From Phascolarctobacterium_A sp902463975 (GTDB taxonomy: Bacteria > Bacillota > Negativicutes > Acidaminococcales > Acidaminococcaceae), in NCBI RefSeq assembly GCF_902463975.1, contig NZ_CABQHJ010000002.1:52656-116655 (forward strand): a DNA stretch of 64,000 nucleotides, read 5' to 3'. Every line of letters begins with the position of its first letter. Within the stretch, counting starts at the first letter, position 1. The translations under genes were made by a program, and so were the position numbers. Below, in pieces: positions 7,276-15,486 of this stretch. The notes under the pieces were generated by a model, which did no database searches, had not been told where the DNA came from, and was given only the letters and a program-made list of their open reading frames with translations.

Positions 7276-8532
7276 ATGTTTAGAAAATTTGCTGCGATTA
7301 TCAATGAAGTCGCACTCATCAAGCAAATTGCCGTCGGTCTCGTAATCGGCGTTTTGCTGGCACTTTATGTACCGAAAGCGGTACCTGTTGTTACCATCTT
7401 TGGTGACCTTTTTGTAAAAGCATTAAAGGGCGTTGCTCCGGTGCTGGTTTTCTTCTTGGTTATGAACGCTATGGCCAAAAAGAAAAGCGGCGGCGAAGCA
7501 AATATGAAGCCTATTATCGGCTTATATGTTGTAGGCACCTTCTTTGCATCCTTAGTTGGTGTAACCCTGTCTTTCCTGGCACCTACCACTCTGCACCTGC
7601 AGGTTGCTGATGCTAAGCTCAACCCGCCCAGCGGCATCGTTGAGGTTCTGCATAACCTGATTCTGAGTGTTGTAGATAACCCGATTGCTGCTCTGCTGCA
7701 CGCAAACTATATCGGCATTCTGGCATGGGCTGTAGTATTCGGTATTGCTATGAACATGGCTGCCAACGAACAAACCAAAAATGCTCTGGACGATGTTGCT
7801 AAGGCAATCACCCTGGTTGTTAAATGGGTTATCCATTTCGCTCCTCTGGGCATCATGGGCCTGGTTGCAACCTCCATCAGCGACAGCGGTCTGTCTGCAA
7901 TTTCCAGCTATGTACACCTGCTGGCAGTACTCATCAGCTCCTACTTCCTGGTAGCGCTGGTTATGAACCCGTTGATTGTTTACTTCAACATCCGCCGCAA
8001 TCCGTATCCGCTGGTATGGGCAACCATCCGCGAATCCGGCGTATACGCTTTCTTTACCCGCAGCTCCGCTGCTAACATTCCGGTTAACATGGCTCTGTGC
8101 AAACGTCTGGGCCTGAATCCTGATACCTACGCAATTTCCATTCCGTTAGGCGCAACCATCAACATGGCAGGTGCTTCCATCACCATTTCCGTACTGGCGC
8201 TTGCTGCTGCCAATACTCTGGGTATTCATGTTGATATGCCGACAGCTCTCTTGCTGTGCATCGTTTCTACCGTTGGTGCCTGCGGTGCTTCCGGTGTTGC
8301 CGGCGGCTCCCTGCTGTTGATTCCGGTTGCCTGCGCTTCCTTCGGCATCAGCAATGATATCGCTATGCAGGTTGTTGGCGTTGGCTTCATCATCTCCGTA
8401 CTGGAGGATGCTTGCGAAACTGCGCTCAACAGCTCCAGTGACGTTCTCTTTACCGCAACTGCCGAATTTGCAGAGCGCGCTAAGGAAGGAACTCTGAAGT
8501 CCGAAGACCTGGTTCCGAGAAACAACATTTAA
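7276..8532 (+). CDS. sstT: Serine/threonine:Na+ symporter
   Basis: A 418-aa dicarboxylate/amino acid:cation symporter-family protein with about eight hydrophobic helices and two re-entrant loops. The family core is visible: FTRSSAANIPVNMALCKRLG, then PLGATINMAGASITI and the GACGASGVAGGSLLLIPVA loop. These match SstT, the sodium-driven serine/threonine importer, more than the glutamate carriers. AGGGGGAG precedes the ATG. It is a single gene between its own strong promoter and a terminator. Serine import would feed pyruvate, a plausible role in an amino-acid-using anaerobe (inference). Confidence 0.92.
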   Translation: MFRKFAAIINEVALIKQIAVGLVIGVLLALYVPKAVPVVTIFGDLFVKALKGVAPVLVFFLVMNAMAKKKSGGEANMKPIIGLYVVGTFFASLVGVTLSFLAPTTLHLQVADAKLNPPSGIVEVLHNLILSVVDNPIAALLHANYIGILAWAVVFGIAMNMAANEQTKNALDDVAKAITLVVKWVIHFAPLGIMGLVATSISDSGLSAISSYVHLLAVLISSYFLVALVMNPLIVYFNIRRNPYPLVWATIRESGVYAFFTRSSAANIPVNMALCKRLGLNPDTYAISIPLGATINMAGASITISVLALAAANTLGIHVDMPTALLLCIVSTVGACGASGVAGGSLLLIPVACASFGISNDIAMQVVGVGFIISVLEDACETALNSSSDVLFTATAEFAERAKEGTLKSEDLVPRNNI

Positions 8533-8550
8533 TTTAACATAACAACAAAA

Positions 8551-8580
8551 CGGCCGCCGAAGCTAGCGCTCCGGCGGCCG
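8551..8580. terminator. Bidirectional terminator between sstT and hsp20
   Basis: CGGCCGCCG and CGGCGGCCG form a 9-bp GC stem, flanked by AAAA on the left and TTTCATTTT on the right, so it can serve both convergent genes. Confidence 0.85.
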
Positions 8581-8614
8581 TTTCATTTTGAAAGGATGAT
8601 GTGTTTTTTATGTA

Positions 8615-9064
8615 TTAGCCTTCAATGGCAATATATTTTTTGTCTTCGACTTTTTTAGGCTCAACCTTAGGAATAGTAACCTTCAGGATACCGTCTTCGA
8701 ATTTAGCCTTGATATCTTCTTGGGTAACTGCTTCGCCGACATAGAAGGTTCTTGCACATTGACCGCTGTAACGTTCACGGCGGATATAAACGCCTTTATC
8801 GTTCTTTTCGTCCTTGTCGAGGCCTTTAGCGGCGGTAATGGTCAGATAACCGTTTTCCAGTTTGGCGCTGACGTCCTCTTTTTTGAAGCCCGGCAGGTCG
8901 ATATCCATTTCATAAGCTGTATCCGATTCCTTGATATCGGTTTTCATAACGTTCTGAGCATGTTTGCCGTACAACGGATTACGATGACCGAAGAACTCTT
9001 TTTCAAACGGGAAATCCATTAAATCATCAAATAAGCTTTCACCAAATACACTAGGCATCATCAT
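8615..9064 (-). CDS. hsp20: Hsp20/alpha-crystallin small heat-shock protein
   Basis: A 149-aa small heat-shock protein, an ATP-independent holdase for unfolding proteins. The alpha-crystallin domain spans about residues 40-140: YEMDIDLPGFKKEDVSAKLE, YIRRERYSGQCARTFYV and the conserved FEDGILKVTIPK. Three ATG codons stand in a row; the first, at 9064, has GGAGG eight bases ahead. Its promoter overlaps a CIRCE operator, so it is very likely repressed by HrcA, which is less usual for hsp20 than for groESL or dnaK. Confidence 0.95.
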   Translation of the reverse strand: MMMPSVFGESLFDDLMDFPFEKEFFGHRNPLYGKHAQNVMKTDIKESDTAYEMDIDLPGFKKEDVSAKLENGYLTITAAKGLDKDEKNDKGVYIRRERYSGQCARTFYVGEAVTQEDIKAKFEDGILKVTIPKVEPKKVEDKKYIAIEG

Positions 9065-9208
9065 AAGTCATTCCTCCAGTTTTATTGCGCTTGTTGTAGT
9101 CATTTTAATGTTGATGCAGCAAGTATTGATTTGATTTGCCAACGCGGGATTTGTGCTTTGCGGGTGCTGCCCTTGCAGCTCCTGTAGCTCATTTCCTTTG
9201 TTGATTAT

Positions 9209-9237
9209 GTTATACCACTATTTATTAGCACTGTCAA
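9209..9237 (-). promoter_or_regulatory. hsp20 promoter
   Basis: Minus-strand TTGACA (9232-9237) lies inside the CIRCE element, followed by a 17-base spacer and TATAAC (9209-9214), so HrcA would block polymerase directly. The long leader to the start at 9064 (about 140 bases) shows no further motif. Confidence 0.8.
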
Positions 9238-9251
9238 GCGTTGAGTGCTAA
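9225..9251. promoter_or_regulatory. CIRCE operator (HrcA binding site)
   Basis: TTAGCACTG, nine bases, GAGTGCTAA. It differs from the CIRCE consensus (TTAGCACTC-N9-GAGTGCTAA) at one base of the left arm. It overlaps the -35 of the hsp20 promoter. Confidence 0.92.
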
Positions 9252-9292
9252 TTTCTGACGATTTCACAGAAATTACAAAAAAGTGGGGGAGA

Positions 9293-9394
9293 GCCACCTT
9301 CCGCCTCACTATGTTCGGCACCTTACAGATGGAAAGCAGTACTAAAGAGCCTCTCCTTGGGGAGAGGTGCCGAGCTTGTCGAGGCGGAGAGGGG
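9293..9394. repeat. Dispersed repeat family 1, palindromic variant
   Basis: It begins CCACCTTCCGCCTCACTATG and ends with the complementary GGTGCCGAGC...GAGGCGGAGAGGGG, so CCGCCTC/GAGGCGG and TCGGCACCT/AGGTGCCGA pair across the unit. It is related to the left end of the fuller copies at 9604 and 11531. Confidence 0.65.
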
Positions 9395-9500
9395 ATATGC
9401 TGAAAATAATGCTATTCGTAAGCATAAAGATTGCAAGCAAATAATCTTTGTGTACGAATTTTCTTCAATCTAAATTCAAATGTAAGCCTATAAACTGCAG

Positions 9501-9551
9501 TCCCCTCTCAGTCGCCCTAGCGGGCACCAGCTCTCCCCGAGGAGAGCCTCG
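9501..9551. repeat. Dispersed repeat family 1, short divergent piece
   Basis: TCCCCTCTCAGTCGCCCTAG followed by GGGCACCAGCTCTCCCCGAG resembles an inverted, partial family-1 end (AGTCGC, CTCTCCCC). Too diverged to delimit exactly. Confidence 0.45.
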
Positions 9552-9603
9552 TTTTTCTTCCCAAAGTTTCATATGCTTGCAGCCTCCTTCCGTCAGCTCG
9601 CAA

Positions 9604-9733
9604 CCCCCTTCCGCCTCGCTACGCTCGGCACCTTCCCCAAGGGGCAGGCAAGACTAATAGCTTTCCATTAACCTTCATTAGCACGTTCTTGGTTCCCCCT
9701 CGGGGGAACTGTCGCGTTAGCGACTAAAGGGGG
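9604..9733. repeat. Dispersed repeat family 1, full copy (130 bp)
   Basis: Ends are CCCCCTT and AAGGGGG (inverted). Internal landmarks shared by the full copies: CCGCCTCGCTACGCTCGGCA, CCTTCCCCAAGGGGCAGGCA, CTTGGTTCCCCC and GGGGGAACTGTCGC followed by GACTAAAGGGGG. No ORF inside; the structure is that of a non-coding miniature element. The rest of 9252-9830 contains no gene. Confidence 0.8.
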
Positions 9734-9830
9734 AAATGTGAGAGCAGATAAGAAATTTGCTAGAAGTATAACCCAAAATCTCTAAAATTTTCTCCAAATT
9801 TCCCCAAAATTCCTAAAAATTTCCTCTCAT

Positions 9831-9885
9831 CCTACCCGAATTTGCCATTTCGGGTAGGGACAAACCACCCAAAATAAGCTATGAT
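9831..9885 (+). promoter_or_regulatory. Shared palindromic promoter element, copy 1 (SLH porin)
   Basis: CCTACCCGAAT, six bases, TTTCGGGTAGG plus G makes a 29-bp box (9831-9859), then exactly 20 bases, then TATGAT (9880-9885). The same geometry occurs at 12373, 13810, 18949 and 19855. An A/T block (AAAAATTTCC) precedes it. The TSS would leave a leader of about 155 bases before the porin start. Confidence 0.7.
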
Positions 9886-10044
9886 GTAGCCAGAAGCAAC
9901 GAAGAAAACACTGTTCTTCTTGCAAAAGTCTTTACTAAACGGAGCAGGCACTGCAGAAGCTAAAATGAAACAAGGCAAATTTTGGCAGCAAACAGCGCAA
10001 GCCTCCGCAAGGTAAAAAATTTACTTAAAGAGGAGGAAATTCTC

Positions 10045-11430
10045 ATGAAAAAATCTTTAGTACTCGCAATGGCAATGGCTCTTGGCGTAACCGCATCCGC
10101 TTACGCTGCTAACCCGTTCAGCGATGTTCCTGCCGGCCACTGGGCATATGACAGCATCAGCAAGCTGGCAGCTGCAGGCGTAATCGATGGCTACGGCGAC
10201 GGCACCTTCGGCGGCGACAAGCTGATGACTCGCTATGAAATGGCACAAATCGTTGCTAGAGCAATGGCTAAGGGCGCTAGCGTAGAAAGACTGGCAGCTG
10301 AATTTGCTGACGAGCTGGACAGCCTGGGCGTGCGTGTAGCTAACCTGGAGAAAAAGGCTGACAATGTAAAAATTACCGGTGAAGTTCGCTTCCGTTATGT
10401 TGACCAAGACGGTGCAATGTCAAGAAGGACTTTAGACAGAGGTTACAGAGTTTTGGGCAATGATTCCAACCATGTGGCAGATATCCGTTCCCGTATCTGG
10501 ATTAACGGCATGATTAATGATGACTGGACCTACACCGGCATGCTGCAGAATGTTCAGAACCTGAATAATAATGCCGGTGATGAAAATACAAGCTTCCAAC
10601 GCGCTTATGTAGACGGCAAGTTGGGCGGCATGGCAGTACGTGCAGGCCGTTATAACCTGGTAATTGCTGACGGCAATATCTATGATACCCGTGCTGATGG
10701 TCTGGAGCTGTCTTATGGCAACAAGGTTAAGGTAAAAGGCTTTGCAGGCAAGGCAACTGATGATATTACTGTAGTACCGTTTATGATAAATGATGGCATT
10801 AATACTGAAACTGGTGATATTACTAATGGCGGCAAGTATTGGGGCTTGGCAGTAGAAGGCGAGTTGGCTAAGGGCTTGAAGGCTACTGCCGGCTACACTC
10901 AATTCAAAGATATGGGTACCGGCTTTGTAGAAGCTCATGGTGGAGATTTTGGCAAAACCGATATTGATAACGGCATCTGGCATGCAGGCTTGAGCTATGA
11001 TATGGGTCATTTCAATCTGTCCGCTATGTATCTCAAGGGCGATTTGTCTGCTGACAAACTTAATGATACGCAAGACGGCGAAATTAACAAAGCTATTGAT
11101 CAATACCTTGATGACGACGGCTTCGTTATCGGTCTGTCCTATAAGGGTGCAAAGGCTGAGGATGCAGGCAGCTGGGGCGCATGGGCTAAATACTATGACC
11201 AAGGCGCACAAACCTATGTTGCACACACCACCGATGCTAACACCTTTGGTATGACCGGCTTCAAGGGCTTCGGCGTTGGCGCTAACTACACCCTTGCTAA
11301 AAACATTGTAGCTAATGTTGCATACTATAACACCGAATCCAAGCTGTTGAAAGAGCGTCCTGGTATTGCTGCTGATATGGAACGTACTAAAGACCATCGC
11401 TTCTGGACTGACGTAACCTTCACTTTCTAA
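10045..11430 (+). CDS. SLH-domain outer-membrane porin (OmpM-like), 461 aa
   Basis: I chose ATG 10045, with AGGAGG at 10031-10036, because it begins a clean signal peptide (MKKSLVLAMAMALGVTASAYA); a longer frame from 9982 is not needed. Residues about 22-80 are one SLH domain (NPFSDVPAGHWAYDSISKLA ... VIDGYGDGTFGGDKLMTRYE), which in Negativicutes binds polyamine-decorated peptidoglycan. A short coiled coil (VANLEKKADNV) links to a beta-barrel rich in alternating aromatic strands and ending DVTFTF, the terminal Phe of outer-membrane barrels. It tethers the outer membrane to the wall and acts as a porin. Its promoter carries the shared palindromic box. Confidence 0.93.
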   Translation: MKKSLVLAMAMALGVTASAYAANPFSDVPAGHWAYDSISKLAAAGVIDGYGDGTFGGDKLMTRYEMAQIVARAMAKGASVERLAAEFADELDSLGVRVANLEKKADNVKITGEVRFRYVDQDGAMSRRTLDRGYRVLGNDSNHVADIRSRIWINGMINDDWTYTGMLQNVQNLNNNAGDENTSFQRAYVDGKLGGMAVRAGRYNLVIADGNIYDTRADGLELSYGNKVKVKGFAGKATDDITVVPFMINDGINTETGDITNGGKYWGLAVEGELAKGLKATAGYTQFKDMGTGFVEAHGGDFGKTDIDNGIWHAGLSYDMGHFNLSAMYLKGDLSADKLNDTQDGEINKAIDQYLDDDGFVIGLSYKGAKAEDAGSWGAWAKYYDQGAQTYVAHTTDANTFGMTGFKGFGVGANYTLAKNIVANVAYYNTESKLLKERPGIAADMERTKDHRFWTDVTFTF

Positions 11431-11485
11431 TAAACCTTCATACAAAAACTTCCTAAAATCGGCAGCGCTCCGGCGCTGTCGGCAG

Positions 11486-11510
11486 AGAACCGCCGCGAGG
11501 CGGTTCTTTT
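11486..11510 (+). terminator. Porin terminator
   Basis: AGAACCGCC, GCGA loop, GGCGGTTCT then TTT, 55 bases after the porin stop. Confidence 0.85.
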
Positions 11511-11530
11511 GCGTTTGGGTGGGGGTGTCG

Positions 11531-11666
11531 CCCCCTTCCGTCAGCTCACGGTGTTCGCTGACACCTTCCCCAAGGGGCAGGCAAGACTAATAGCTTTCCA
11601 TTAACCTTCATCAGCACGTTCTTGGTTTCCCCTTGGGGAAACTGTCGCGTTAGCGACTAAATGGGG
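11531..11666. repeat. Dispersed repeat family 1, full copy (136 bp)
   Basis: Starts CCCCCTTCCGTCAGCTCACG, contains CCTTCCCCAAGGGGCAGGCA and AAGACTAATAGCTTTCCATT exactly as the copy at 9604, and ends GTCGCGTTAGCGACTAAATG then GGG. The right end has one mismatch. Confidence 0.8.
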
Positions 11667-11740
11667 AATCACTGAAGCAAATGAGAAGATGGGTAGAATA
11701 GAGAGGCTCACCTTTCTTCCTAAATTCTTAGCTGCTTACC

Positions 11741-11967
11741 CAACCCTTCCGTCTGCTCGCAAGGCTCGCAGCCACCTTCCCTTTCAGGGAAGATATAATG
11801 GTATTACGTAATTTTAACTTTAGCTATTACTACGAACTTTTATATGCTCCCTGCGTCGCAAAGCGACATTAGCACGACTAGCAGTTTCTCGCGGCGCATA
11901 GCTTGCGACAAACTGAGTCTTAGCGTCAAGGGAGCTGGCATCGCCGTAGACGATGACTGAGGGTTGT
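11741..11967. repeat. Dispersed repeat family 2, copy with internal insertion
   Basis: Ends CAACCCTTCCGTCTGCTCGC and CGATGACTGAGGGTTG form inverted termini. It matches the copy at 17216-17369 along CAGCCACCTTCCCTTTCAGG, GAACTTTTATATGCTCCCT and AGGGAGCTGGCATCGCCGTA, but has about 75 extra bases between GCTCCCT and AGGGAGC. No ORF. This and the neighbouring elements fill the 975-base gene-free stretch 11431-12406. Confidence 0.75.
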
Positions 11968-12004
11968 GCAAGGCGAAAAAATGTTAAAGTCATTTGCGTT
12001 GCAG

Positions 12005-12061
12005 CCCCCTTCCGCCTCACTAAGTTCGGCACCTTCCCCGAGGGGCAGGCAAGACTAATAG
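12005..12061. repeat. Dispersed repeat family 1, left half only
   Basis: CCCCCTTCCGCCTCACTAAG, then CACCTTCCCCGAGGGGCAGG and CAAGACTAATAGC; the right half is missing, so this is a truncated copy. Confidence 0.7.
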
Positions 12062-12263
12062 CGTAGGTTTTTGAACAATATCTTGATTACTGGTGTTAAA
12101 ATTTTTATGTTTTTACTGCGATATATAATTGCTTGCGTCAGTACGCAGAACTTGGTGTACTGCAGACCAAAGAGGATATGGCAAAGCCTTTTTTGCTAAG
12201 CTTTTTGCGGTGATGCAAAAAGCGACTGTTTCCCGCGCTTTCGCAAAGCGCGCCCCTTTCTTG

Positions 12264-12291
12264 TTACTTCTTTCGGGGACGAAAGAAGTAA
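12264..12291. repeat. Perfect 11-bp hairpin in repeat-rich spacer
   Basis: TTACTTCTTTC, GGGGAC loop, GAAAGAAGTAA. It lies in a gene-free stretch and has no T run, so it is more likely part of a repeat than a terminator. A similar style of hairpin occurs at 47834-47863. Confidence 0.55.
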
Positions 12292-12372
12292 AACCAAAAG
12301 GACGCAGCAAAACCTAAAATTTTCTCTCAAACCACCCCGAAAATCAAAAATATCCTAAAAATTTCCCTTCAA

Positions 12373-12427
12373 CCTACCCGAAATCACCCTTTCGGGTGGG
12401 GCGCTTTTGCACATTTTAGGCTACACT
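12373..12427 (+). promoter_or_regulatory. Shared palindromic promoter element, copy 2
   Basis: CCTACCCGAAA, six bases, TTTCGGGTGGG plus G (12373-12401), 20 bases, then TACACT (12422-12427). It stands ahead of the gene fragment at 12407 and, 250 bases on, the nucleoside hydrolase. Confidence 0.68.
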
Positions 12428-12607
12428 ATAGTTGTAAACAATCAACTGCTTCCGCTTGAGGTGCTGAGCAGGCGCATCTATATCAACGCTGACGATAGGG
12501 AATGGATGCAGGAAATGAAGGATTTACTGCAGGACGGCAGCCTGCGCAAGTTTGCGATTCGGGCGAAGGTTATGGACGGCAGTGTTTATCTGGAGGAGAT
12601 TGATTAA
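12407..12607 (+). pseudogene. C-terminal remnant of an exported-protein family
   Basis: The 66-residue frame starts inside the promoter element, so its first residues are unlikely to be translated. Its end (RKFAIRAKVMDGSVYLEEID) aligns with the C-termini of the products at 14547-14939 (RRFAILQSGKDGSIYLQEIE) and 15003-15476 (RVFGIAISGEDGSLLLSEVE). No signal peptide remains. An internal ATG at 12504 could yield a short peptide. It is best read as the 3' remnant of a deleted gene that kept its promoter. Confidence 0.6.
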
Positions 12608-12672
12608 GGTAAAATCTGCATTTTGTGCGGAAATTTATAAAATAAGGTTGGGAAATTAAGGAGGTAATAAAG

Positions 12673-13779
12673 ATGAAAATGAAAAAATTAACCAGCTTAT
12701 GTGGTTGCCTGTTGCTTTCCATGTGCATGGGCGTTGGTGCTATGACTGCTCCGTTGTCTGCTGAGGCTGCAGCACGTGAAAAGGTTATTCTGGATGCAGA
12801 TATGGTGGATTTGTTTGATGACGGCATCGCTATGATGATGCTTGCCGAATCTCCCAAAATGGATTTGAAGGGTGTTACCATCGTTATAGGCAATACCTGG
12901 GTTGAAACCGGTACCGCTTCCGCTATCCGTCAGCTGGAGGGCATCGGCCGCACCGATATCCCTGTATATATGGGCGTTAATGAAACCGTCCGCAAGGACC
13001 GTTTCGCTAACATGAAGGAAGAAAAACGCATTTACGGCCGTGGCCATGACTCCCATCTGGGCGCTGCAGGCTATCCTCAGCCGGCATCCTGGCAGGCTGA
13101 ATACCGCAAAAATTATAATGATGAGCCTGTTATGAACCCGCAAAAGCAGCATGCTGCTGATTTCATCATTGATACCATCAAAAAGCATCCGGGCGAAGTA
13201 ACCATCGTTGCTATCGGCAGCGGTGCTAACCTGGCAGCTGCGCTTGATAAGGCTCCGGAAATTGCTCCGCTGGCTAAACGCGTTGTTTATATGGCAGGCG
13301 CTTTCTTCTGCGAAGGCAACGTAATGCCGACCTCCGAGTTCAACGTTTGGATTGATCCGGAAACCGCTAAAAAGGCTTACCGCGCTCCCTGGAAGGAGCA
13401 AATCTTCCTGCCGCTGGATGTTTGCAGCAAGGAACTGATGAGCCACAATGATTTTAAGGATCTGGAAAGCCGCATTAAGAGCGACCGCTTCAAGGCTATG
13501 TGGGAAAGCCATTATGCTACTCCGATGTTCCGCAAGGATCCTGCCTTCAAGAACTACATTTGGGACGTTCTGGCAGCAGCAGTAGCAATTGATCCGTCCG
13601 TAATTCTGGAATCCGAAACTCTGCCGATTGATGTTGATGACCAATACGGCTACGGCTACGGTCAGACTATGGGCTTCCGCGGTGCAGCTCCTGAGGGTGC
13701 TCAGAACGCGAAGATTGTTTACGCTGTAGACCGCGCTAAGGTTTGGAAGATGGTTGAGGATGTATTCAACAAGCTGTAA
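12673..13779 (+). CDS. Exported nucleoside hydrolase-like protein, 368 aa
   Basis: The N-terminus is a signal peptide (MKMKKLTSLCGCLLLSMCMG ... AEAAA), then VILDADMVDLFDDGIAMMM, a variant of the DTDxxxDDxxA calcium-binding motif of inosine-uridine preferring nucleoside hydrolases. VTIVAIGSGANLAAAL and the AGAFFCEGNVMPTSEFNVWI segment match the family core, where Asn and Glu contact ribose. The enzyme would release ribose and free base from nucleosides outside the cytoplasm. AGGAGG lies eight bases before the ATG. It sits between decaying secretome genes and probably uses the copy-2 promoter. Substrate preference is not readable. Confidence 0.85.
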   Translation: MKMKKLTSLCGCLLLSMCMGVGAMTAPLSAEAAAREKVILDADMVDLFDDGIAMMMLAESPKMDLKGVTIVIGNTWVETGTASAIRQLEGIGRTDIPVYMGVNETVRKDRFANMKEEKRIYGRGHDSHLGAAGYPQPASWQAEYRKNYNDEPVMNPQKQHAADFIIDTIKKHPGEVTIVAIGSGANLAAALDKAPEIAPLAKRVVYMAGAFFCEGNVMPTSEFNVWIDPETAKKAYRAPWKEQIFLPLDVCSKELMSHNDFKDLESRIKSDRFKAMWESHYATPMFRKDPAFKNYIWDVLAAAVAIDPSVILESETLPIDVDDQYGYGYGQTMGFRGAAPEGAQNAKIVYAVDRAKVWKMVEDVFNKL

Positions 13780-13809
13780 GCAATAATTTTGCCGATTTAA
13801 AGCTTGCGC

Positions 13810-13864
13810 CCTACCCGAATTTGCTGTTTCGGGTAGGGCGCTTTAGTTTTTTTTAGGGTACAAT
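13810..13864 (+). promoter_or_regulatory. Shared palindromic promoter element, copy 3
   Basis: CCTACCCGAAT, six bases, TTTCGGGTAGG plus G (13810-13838), 20 bases, TACAAT (13859-13864), 54 bases before the lipoprotein start. Confidence 0.72.
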
Positions 13865-13917
13865 ATAGGTATAAAAGATTAGCTGCAAAGCAGGCAGCGG
13901 GAAGCGGAGGGATGGAG

Positions 13918-14559
13918 ATGCTGAAGAAAAGCTGTAAAAATGTCCTGGTGGGAGCAATGCTGCTGGCTTCATTGGCAATGCTGCTGAATGGCTGCGGTTC
14001 GGATAAGCAGGCTGCTGCAACGCAGCCCAAGGCCACGAAGGTGGAGGAAGCTGCAGCGACTGTGGCGAAGGTGCCTGCCTATGAGCGTGAATACGGCAAG
14101 CTGGTGGAGGGTATCTATAATTTTGTTAATGACGGCAATATGGATAAGGTGCCGCAGCAGGGCATGACCGGAATTTATGAGCTGCGTGACCGTATGGGTT
14201 ACGCTGATGCGTTGAACATGCTTGGTTATACGCTGCAGGATATCAATAATGACAAGGTGCCGGAGCTGATTTTTGCTATCTTGGATAATGAAAAGCAGGG
14301 CAAGGGTTATTATGGCAAGGATATCTATGCTATTTATACCTTTGTGGACGGCAAAATCAAATTTGTTGATGAGGGATGGGCTCGCAGCAATATTAAGCTG
14401 TTGGCGAACAATATGCTGCTGACGCACGGCAACAGCAGTAATGCGGAATATGTGCTGGCGCTGGAGGATTTGCTGCCGAATGGTAATAAAAGATGCGTTG
14501 ATATGTACTTTACCTGTTCGAAGAGCAATAATGAACCAGGTCTTGATGTTTACCGCTGA
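13918..14559 (+). CDS. Lipoprotein of unknown function, probably cut short by a frameshift
   Basis: ATG 13918 is preferred over 13912 because GGAGGG is six bases ahead of it. MLKKSCKNVLVG... ends in a lipobox, LLNGC, so the mature protein is lipid-anchored at Cys. The body (LGYTLQDINNDKVPELIF, then YAIYTFVDGKIKFVDEGWAR) resembles calcium-dockerin-like or VCBS-like environment-facing lipoproteins seen in Firmicutes. The frame stops at 14559, but the next frame is open across the junction from 14547 and continues to 14939 with good coding character, so one lost base may have split a longer gene. Function unknown. Confidence 0.7.
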   Translation: MLKKSCKNVLVGAMLLASLAMLLNGCGSDKQAAATQPKATKVEEAAATVAKVPAYEREYGKLVEGIYNFVNDGNMDKVPQQGMTGIYELRDRMGYADALNMLGYTLQDINNDKVPELIFAILDNEKQGKGYYGKDIYAIYTFVDGKIKFVDEGWARSNIKLLANNMLLTHGNSSNAEYVLALEDLLPNGNKRCVDMYFTCSKSNNEPGLDVYR

Positions 14560-14939
14560 AGGAATATAAGCAACGAGGCTTTAAGGGGCTGGCGATGCAG
14601 TATCTGGAATGCATGGGCGTACATGAGCTGCAGGATGCAAAGTTTGATCTTTCCAAGTACGAGCAGGTTTCCGTTCCTAATCCCTTTAAGGGTGCGGATG
14701 TGATTTTCCGCAGTACGAAAAATCTGGAAGAGTTCCGCCTGCTGGAGCTTGCTTCCGGCAAGAGCGTTTACAGCAAGGATTTGCTGATGGCTGATGAAAA
14801 GCTGGTGTTGCATCTGGAGAGCCTGGAAACTATTCCCAAGAACGGTATCAGCTTTAAGGATGATGCAGGCAGGGAGCGCAGGTTTGCAATTCTGCAAAGC
14901 GGTAAGGACGGCAGTATTTATCTGCAGGAGATTGAGTAA
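14547..14939 (+). pseudogene. Downstream half of the frameshifted lipoprotein gene
   Basis: Open in the -1 frame relative to 13918-14559 and overlapping its end: LKEYKQRGFKGLAMQYLECM, then FAILQSGKDGSIYLQEIE at the end. There is no ribosome site or signal peptide before the first ATG (14595). The C-terminal 110 residues belong to the same family as the product of 15003-15476. It is either the second half of one gene broken by an indel or a remnant joined by deletion; resequencing would tell. Confidence 0.55.
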
Positions 14940-15002
14940 GGTGTAACGCCTGAAGAGGGCTTAATTTAAGAGAAGATGTAAAAAACTTTGGAGGTGTTTT
15001 TT

Positions 15003-15476
15003 ATGCGTAAAAGATTTTTAGGTGCAATGTTATTGGCGCTTGGTATTGGTTTGTTTGGCGGTTGGGGCAGTGCTCAGGCGAATAGTGTGGCGGAGCCTAC
15101 GCAAAGCATGCTGCATGTGTGCTGGCTGAAGGATGCTCATGTTAATCCTGCGGCCTGCGAGGTTGTGCGGATGCCGGAGGCTTTTGAGCCGGCGAAGGCT
15201 GTAGTGACGAGCTCGGTGGATTTCCCGGATTTTCAGGTGGTGGCGCTGGATTTGCGTGAGGTGACTGAGGAAGGCTATCCTATTTTTAATGTGCAGTCTG
15301 TTTATTATAAGGATTTCCTGCGTGCGACGGAGCCGATTATTATTGTGATGCGTGATTCCGAGTCCTTCCCGCGCAATGGTATTGCGGTGCGCGATTCTTT
15401 GGGCAGGGAGCGTGTTTTCGGTATTGCTATCAGCGGTGAGGACGGAAGCCTGCTGCTGAGTGAGGTTGAGAGATAG
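15003..15476 (+). CDS. Exported protein, DGS-L-L-E C-terminal family, 157 aa
   Basis: GGAGGTG at 14990-14996 selects ATG 15003, giving a signal peptide (MRKRFLGAMLLALGIGLFGG ... AQA). The mature part has no named domain that I recognise; the C-terminal module (FPRNGIAVRDSLGRERVFGI ... DGSLLLSEVE) recurs in this region four times, two of them broken. The stop is followed after ten bases by the next gene, so they are probably one transcript. Probably a small periplasmic or outer-surface protein. Confidence 0.75.
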   Translation: MRKRFLGAMLLALGIGLFGGWGSAQANSVAEPTQSMLHVCWLKDAHVNPAACEVVRMPEAFEPAKAVVTSSVDFPDFQVVALDLREVTEEGYPIFNVQSVYYKDFLRATEPIIIVMRDSESFPRNGIAVRDSLGRERVFGIAISGEDGSLLLSEVER

Positions 15477-15486
15477 AGGTGTGGCG

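Noticed and set aside
10432..11445. 337-codon minus-strand frame
   Set aside because: Antisense to the SLH porin, whose signal peptide, SLH domain and terminal Phe are convincing.
11820..12317. Short frames in the repeat-rich gap after the porin
   Set aside because: They follow hairpin repeats, lack ribosome sites and differ between copies of the same repeat.
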